The position numbers and the translations under genes are program-made. Shown here piece by piece: positions 6,925-9,743 of a DNA stretch of 9,743 bases. The notes below the pieces were generated by a model that was given only the letters and a program-made list of their open reading frames with translations, made no database searches and was not told the DNA's origin. The DNA comes from Phycisphaerae bacterium (GTDB lineage: Bacteria > Planctomycetota > Phycisphaerae > Tepidisphaerales > Tepidisphaeraceae). Location of the stretch: assembly GCA_014380825.1 (NCBI GenBank), contig JACMJD010000124.1, forward strand, positions 1-9,743. Direction: 5' to 3'. Each line of letters starts with the position of its first letter. Positions within the stretch are counted from its first letter, which is position 1.

Positions 6925-8268
6925 ATGAAGAAAACCGTCGCCGGATTAGTCGGGGTGTTCGCCGTCGGGATGCTCGGCATTGGTAGCTGGTACGTGATGC
7001 ACAACCAGCGCGCCGACGCGGAAGCTTCGCAGGCCGACGCGCGAAAAGATGCGGGCAAGATGATCCCGGTTCAGATCGTCGTGAAAGCGCCAGGCGAGAC
7101 TCCGGGGAATCAAACTCTCTACGTCTGCGGCAGCGCGCCGAACATGGGCAACTGGCAGGCGGAAGCGGGCGTGCCGCTCGAGAAGAAACCGGACGGAACC
7201 TGGGCGGGCACCGTCGAGGTGATGAACGGCGTGAGCTACGCGTTCAAGATCAATCGCGGCACGTGGAACACGGTTGAGCGCGGGCCGGATGACGCGGACG
7301 TGCCCAATCATGAATTCACCGCCGCCGACGGCAAGCCGGTGGACGTGGTCGTCGTCGCGTGGGTGGATCATGGAACGCTCACACCGAACCGGCAGACCGC
7401 GGTCAGCGTGATACCGCACGCAAAATTTCCGTCCAAGGGTCTGCGGCTTCCGCATGATGTTTATGTCTACCTGCCGCCGGATTACGACACCTCGAAGGAC
7501 CGGCGTTATCCCACGATCTACATGCAGGACGGGCAGAACCTCTTCAATGAAGCGACGAGCTTCGGCGGAAAGGAATGGAAGTTCGATGAGACCGCGCAGC
7601 GTCTGATGTTGGCCGAAGACATGCCCGGCGTGATCGTTGTCGGCGTGGCGAACAACGACGATCGAAATGCCGAATACACGCCGCCGGGAATGGGAACTAA
7701 TGATTCGAGACACCCGAACGCGCAGGCGGATGCGTACGGAAAATTTCTCGTCGAAGAATTAAAGCCGTTCATCGATTCGAAATATCGCACGATGCCCGAT
7801 CGCGCGCATACGGCCATCGGTGGATCGGCGATGGGCGGATTGGTCAGCATGTATGTTGCGAAGACGAATCCGAGCGTGTTCGGAGTGGTCGCGGTCTGTT
7901 CGCCATGGCTGCGCGCCCCGGATGGGCAGGTGCAGTTGATGCCTGATTTTACGAGCGATCGCGCGTGGGTGAAGACAAACCGCTGGTACATCGACATGGG
8001 TAGCAAAGGCGGCGGCGCCGGATATCCGCCGAACACTGATCCGAAAAAGGCGAGCGATCCCGCGGTCGCGCAGAGCGCGCTGACGGACGCGCGAGCGCTG
8101 ATCGCCGCGTTCGATTCGGCCGGTATGATCAAAGGAAAAGACTACGTCTACGAAGAGGTGCCCAACGGCGAGTTCAATGAGCTCGCCTGGCAGTCGCGCG
8201 TCGAGCCGATGCTGAGAGCGCTCTACCCGGCAACCCCCGCCACGCAACCGACGGCAAGCGGGAACTAA
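6925..8268 (+). CDS. Membrane-anchored CBM20-like plus esterase D-type alpha/beta-hydrolase-fold protein, catalytic His replaced
   Basis: 447 residues, ATG at 6925 with GAGGGA upstream; a 58-residue longer frame is rejected because MKKTVAGLVGVFAVGMLGIG is a proper N-terminal anchor or signal (about 3-25). Residues 48-146 look like a CBM20/starch-binding-type beta-sandwich (GNWQAE, GTWAGTVEV, YAFKINRGTW). Residues about 165-435 are a PF00756-type esterase fold: HDVYVYLPPDYD (177-188), YMQDGQNLF (199-207), GVIVVGV (235-241), the nucleophile elbow GGSAMGG with Ser301, and NELAW (418-422). Relatives read G-x-x-H-N-E-x-A-W there; this one has Phe417 where His is expected. D357 (YIDMG) may be the acid. 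It could be a binding pseudoenzyme, or have a displaced His. The likely location is the periplasmic face or outside the cell, perhaps acting on polysaccharide esters. Fold is secure, activity doubtful. Confidence 0.87.
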   Translation: MKKTVAGLVGVFAVGMLGIGSWYVMHNQRADAEASQADARKDAGKMIPVQIVVKAPGETPGNQTLYVCGSAPNMGNWQAEAGVPLEKKPDGTWAGTVEVMNGVSYAFKINRGTWNTVERGPDDADVPNHEFTAADGKPVDVVVVAWVDHGTLTPNRQTAVSVIPHAKFPSKGLRLPHDVYVYLPPDYDTSKDRRYPTIYMQDGQNLFNEATSFGGKEWKFDETAQRLMLAEDMPGVIVVGVANNDDRNAEYTPPGMGTNDSRHPNAQADAYGKFLVEELKPFIDSKYRTMPDRAHTAIGGSAMGGLVSMYVAKTNPSVFGVVAVCSPWLRAPDGQVQLMPDFTSDRAWVKTNRWYIDMGSKGGGAGYPPNTDPKKASDPAVAQSALTDARALIAAFDSAGMIKGKDYVYEEVPNGEFNELAWQSRVEPMLRALYPATPATQPTASGN

Positions 8269-8276
8269 GAAAGTCG

Positions 8277-8352
8277 AACCACCAAGAGCACCAAGAATTC
8301 AAATACGAGTTTTCGGATTTGTCTTCTTGGTGTTCTTGGTGTCTTGGTGGTT
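8277..8352. repeat. Inverted repeat built from CACCAAGA units between convergent genes
   Basis: The left arm 8277-8297 reads AACCACCAAGAGCACCAAGA(A). The right arm 8324-8352 is its reverse complement with one extra CACCAAGAA unit. CAAAT (8300-8304) and ATTTG (8317-8321) extend the pairing inward, leaving a loop of about 12 nt. It fills most of the gap between the stops of the esterase-fold gene and mscL, so it may end transcription from both sides. There is no long T run. Similar ACCAAGA tandem sequences are, from memory, found between genes in many environmental bacteria. Confidence 0.7.
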
Positions 8353-8357
8353 GATGG

Positions 8358-8846
8358 TTATCTCCCGGCTTTCAGCAGATCCCGAATCTCCGTGAGCAGT
8401 TGCACATCCGCCGGTGGGACTGCCGGCGCCGCGGCTTCGGCGGCTTGTTGTTTCTCGAACTTTCGCATCGCCGTGTTCATCAGTTTGATGAGTAAGAACA
8501 CGCAGAACGCGACGATCAGAAAGTTGATCACGCCGGTAATGAATTTCCCATATGCGATCACCGGACCGAGCTTTTTCGCATCGTCGAGCGGAAGGCGCGG
8601 GCTTGAGGCGGCGGTTGGCTGCGTCGACGCCATGGCTGTATTGGCAGCATCAACGTTGTCGGACAGCGAGATGTAAAGGTTGCTGAAGTCGAGTCCACCG
8701 ACGATCTTCCCGATTGGCGGCATCAGCACATCAGCCACCATCGAAGTGATCAACGCGCCGAACGCCGCGCCGATGATCACACCCACTGCCAGATCGACGA
8801 CGTTCCCCTTCAGCGCAAATTCCTTGAACTCTTTGAGCAGACCCAT
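8358..8846 (-). CDS. mscL: Large-conductance mechanosensitive channel MscL
   Basis: 162 residues, ATG at 8846 with AAGGAG 8 nt upstream. MscL is an inner-membrane homopentamer that opens under membrane tension to release solutes on osmotic downshock. The start [31 protein letters not shown] (residues 3-33) has the amphipathic N-terminal helix and the pore-lining first membrane helix, followed by the [12 protein letters not shown] motif (35-46). The second membrane helix is at about 99-122 ([19 protein letters not shown]). The cytoplasmic end has a Pro/Ala linker and a final helix ([12 protein letters not shown]), as expected. The loop between the helices (about 52-95) is longer than in E. coli MscL (136 aa in all) and rich in Ala, Ser, Thr and Pro. 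It follows the lipoprotein gene by 49 nt on the same strand and is probably co-transcribed. Confidence 0.97.
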   Translation of the reverse strand: MGLLKEFKEFALKGNVVDLAVGVIIGAAFGALITSMVADVLMPPIGKIVGGLDFSNLYISLSDNVDAANTAMASTQPTAASSPRLPLDDAKKLGPVIAYGKFITGVINFLIVAFCVFLLIKLMNTAMRKFEKQQAAEAAAPAVPPADVQLLTEIRDLLKAGR

Positions 8847-8895
8847 GGAGAAGGCTCCTTGCAGATGATGTGACGCGAGGATATTCGATCGCGCG

Positions 8896-9321
8896 TTACT
8901 TCGGGAGACCGGGCAGCTTGCCGCTGCCGAGCTTCGCGGCCTGGATCGCGCTGCGGAGTTGATCGATTCGCGGCGGCCAATCCGCGGGGAGCGAGCCCTT
9001 CATGCCGTCGAGCTGCGTGAGCGTTTTCTCGGCGAGGTCGAGCTTGTTTTCCTTGACGTAGTTCAGCCCCTGCTGAAGCAGCTCGTTCGCTTTGGTCACC
9101 GCGGCGGCGGATGCGTCATTGGCCGCAGCAGCGGGAGGCGTGGCCGGGACCACGGGCGTGTTGGTCGCACTGGGCGCGGGCGTGGTCAGCTCAGCCGACG
9201 GTTTCGCGGGCGACGAAGGCGAGCTGGGCGCGGGCGGAGTCGCGGGCGTCGCTTCGTCCTTGTTGCAACCGATCATCAATGCGGCAACGACCAGCGCGGC
9301 GGCGAATTTCAGATCACGCAT
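8896..9321 (-). CDS. Putative lipoprotein with Pro/Ala-rich linker and helical C-terminal domain
   Basis: 141 residues from ATG 9321, which has AAGGAG 6 nt upstream; a TTG one codon earlier is less likely. The N-terminus is a lipoprotein signal: basic start, hydrophobic [14 protein letters not shown], with lipobox LMIGC and the lipid-attached Cys at 19. Residues about 24-70 are a low-complexity Pro/Ala/Ser/Thr linker that would span from the membrane. The C-terminal part (72-132) is predicted helical, with a TPR-like pair ([27 protein letters not shown] region) and a further helix. I do not recognise a named family; function unknown. Placement before mscL suggests a shared transcript and possibly an envelope role, but the link may be incidental. 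Confidence 0.8.
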   Translation of the reverse strand: MRDLKFAAALVVAALMIGCNKDEATPATPPAPSSPSSPAKPSAELTTPAPSATNTPVVPATPPAAAANDASAAAVTKANELLQQGLNYVKENKLDLAEKTLTQLDGMKGSLPADWPPRIDQLRSAIQAAKLGSGKLPGLPK

Positions 9322-9413
9322 CAAACGCTCCTTCGTAAAAATTCCCCGGGATTACAGAAATGAGCGTAGCCATCTTCGCAGCGGTGTACAAACGGAGAGG
9401 TCCTAATCGCCAA

Positions 9414-9447
9414 GCCGGCCGACCATCGAGTTCGATAGTCGGCCGGC
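9414..9447 (-). terminator. Strong hairpin after the Gly/Ser-rich gene, possible terminator
   Basis: GCCGGCCGAC (9414-9423) pairs with GTCGGCCGGC (9438-9447). After one mismatch, ATCGA pairs with TCGAT inside, leaving a GT loop. It lies 35 nt past the stop at 9483 on the minus strand and before the lipoprotein gene. The following minus-strand sequence has only short T runs, so termination strength is uncertain. Confidence 0.5.
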
Positions 9448-9482
9448 AAGGAAACGAATCGGATTGAACAGAACTCGCGGGG

Positions 9483-9743
9483 TTATTGGCCTCCGCCACC
9501 GCCGCTGGATCCACCGGAAGAACTGCCGCCGGATGAACCGCCACTCGACGATCCTGATCCGGTCGCGCCGGAACCGCTCGTGCCCGAACCTTGGTTTGAG
9601 CCGCCGGTGTTCGATCCGCCGGTTCCGGTTGCTCCGCCGTTGTTCTGGCCGCCGGTCGCGCCGCTGCCGGATGAACCGCCTGGCGCGCGGCCGCCGTTGT
9701 TCGCGTTGCTGCCGGTCGCGTTGTTCGAGCCGTTGCCGCTTCC
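9483..9743 (-). CDS. C-terminal end of a Gly/Ser/Asn-rich low-complexity protein, 5' partial
   Basis: The minus-strand frame is open from the right edge to a TAA at 9483-9485, giving 86 residues; the start is outside the window. It contains 36 Gly, 22 Ser and 10 Asn plus Thr, Ala and Gln, no Cys and no hydrophobic residue other than Ala and one Pro. Short motifs recur (GSGATG twice, GGSSGG variants), ending in a GGGGGQ tail. The opposite strand is also open but Pro-rich and lacks a start codon, as expected for the shadow of a Gly-rich gene. It is probably a disordered tail of an envelope or secreted protein; no family can be named from this part. Confidence 0.65.
   Translation of the reverse strand, partial: GSGNGSNNATGSNANNGGRAPGGSSGSGATGGQNNGGATGTGGSNTGGSNQGSGTSGSGATGSGSSSGGSSGGSSSGGSSGGGGGQ

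Noticed and set aside
9436..9743. Pro-rich plus-strand open frame at the right edge
   Set aside because: It has no start codon after the upstream stop until deep inside, and its composition is what the opposite strand of a Gly/Ser-rich gene gives.

Overview
The window looks like chromosomal DNA of a planctomycete, most likely of the Phycisphaerae type. The clues are high GC, a secretin with a TPR-like N-terminal region, a HAF-repeat protein that once ended in a PEP-CTERM signal, an L28 protein of the Thermus-like form, and several glycine-rich low-complexity proteins. This placement is inferred from gene content; no rRNA or tRNA gene is present. No CRISPR array, transposase, integrase or tRNA was seen.

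Layout. Positions 1-2192 (+) hold the 3' part of a GspD-like secretin gene, closed by a strong intrinsic terminator. Positions 2312-4355 (-) form a tight three-gene operon. It runs from a TIGR04222-type membrane protein with a Gly/Cys-rich C-terminal tail, to a DUF692 (MNIO, multinuclear non-heme iron oxidative) enzyme, to a 78-residue partner. The junctions are TAATG (1-nt overlap) and GTGA (4-nt overlap). Positions 4667-5998 (-) hold a secreted HAF-repeat/PEP-CTERM gene interrupted by an in-frame TGA. Positions 6160-6429 (+) hold rpmB (ribosomal protein L28) with a plausible promoter and a clear terminator. Positions 6925-8268 (+) encode a membrane-anchored CBM20-like plus esterase-fold protein in which the expected catalytic His is Phe. 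It converges on a lipoprotein-mscL pair (9321-8358, -), with a large inverted repeat between them. At the right edge, 9483-9743 (-) is the 3' end of a gene coding for a Gly/Ser/Asn-rich protein.

The most interesting unit is the operon at 2312-4355. MNIO enzymes are known to modify cysteine-containing peptides with the help of a partner protein. Here the gene just upstream encodes a membrane protein whose last 28 residues contain five Cys in a Gly/Ser matrix. That suggests post-translational modification of a membrane-protein tail, which is inference. The second notable point is the HAF gene: reading past its TGA in the same frame gives a seventh HAF repeat in register and a VPEP motif. This is either a recent nonsense mutation, a sequencing error or recoding.
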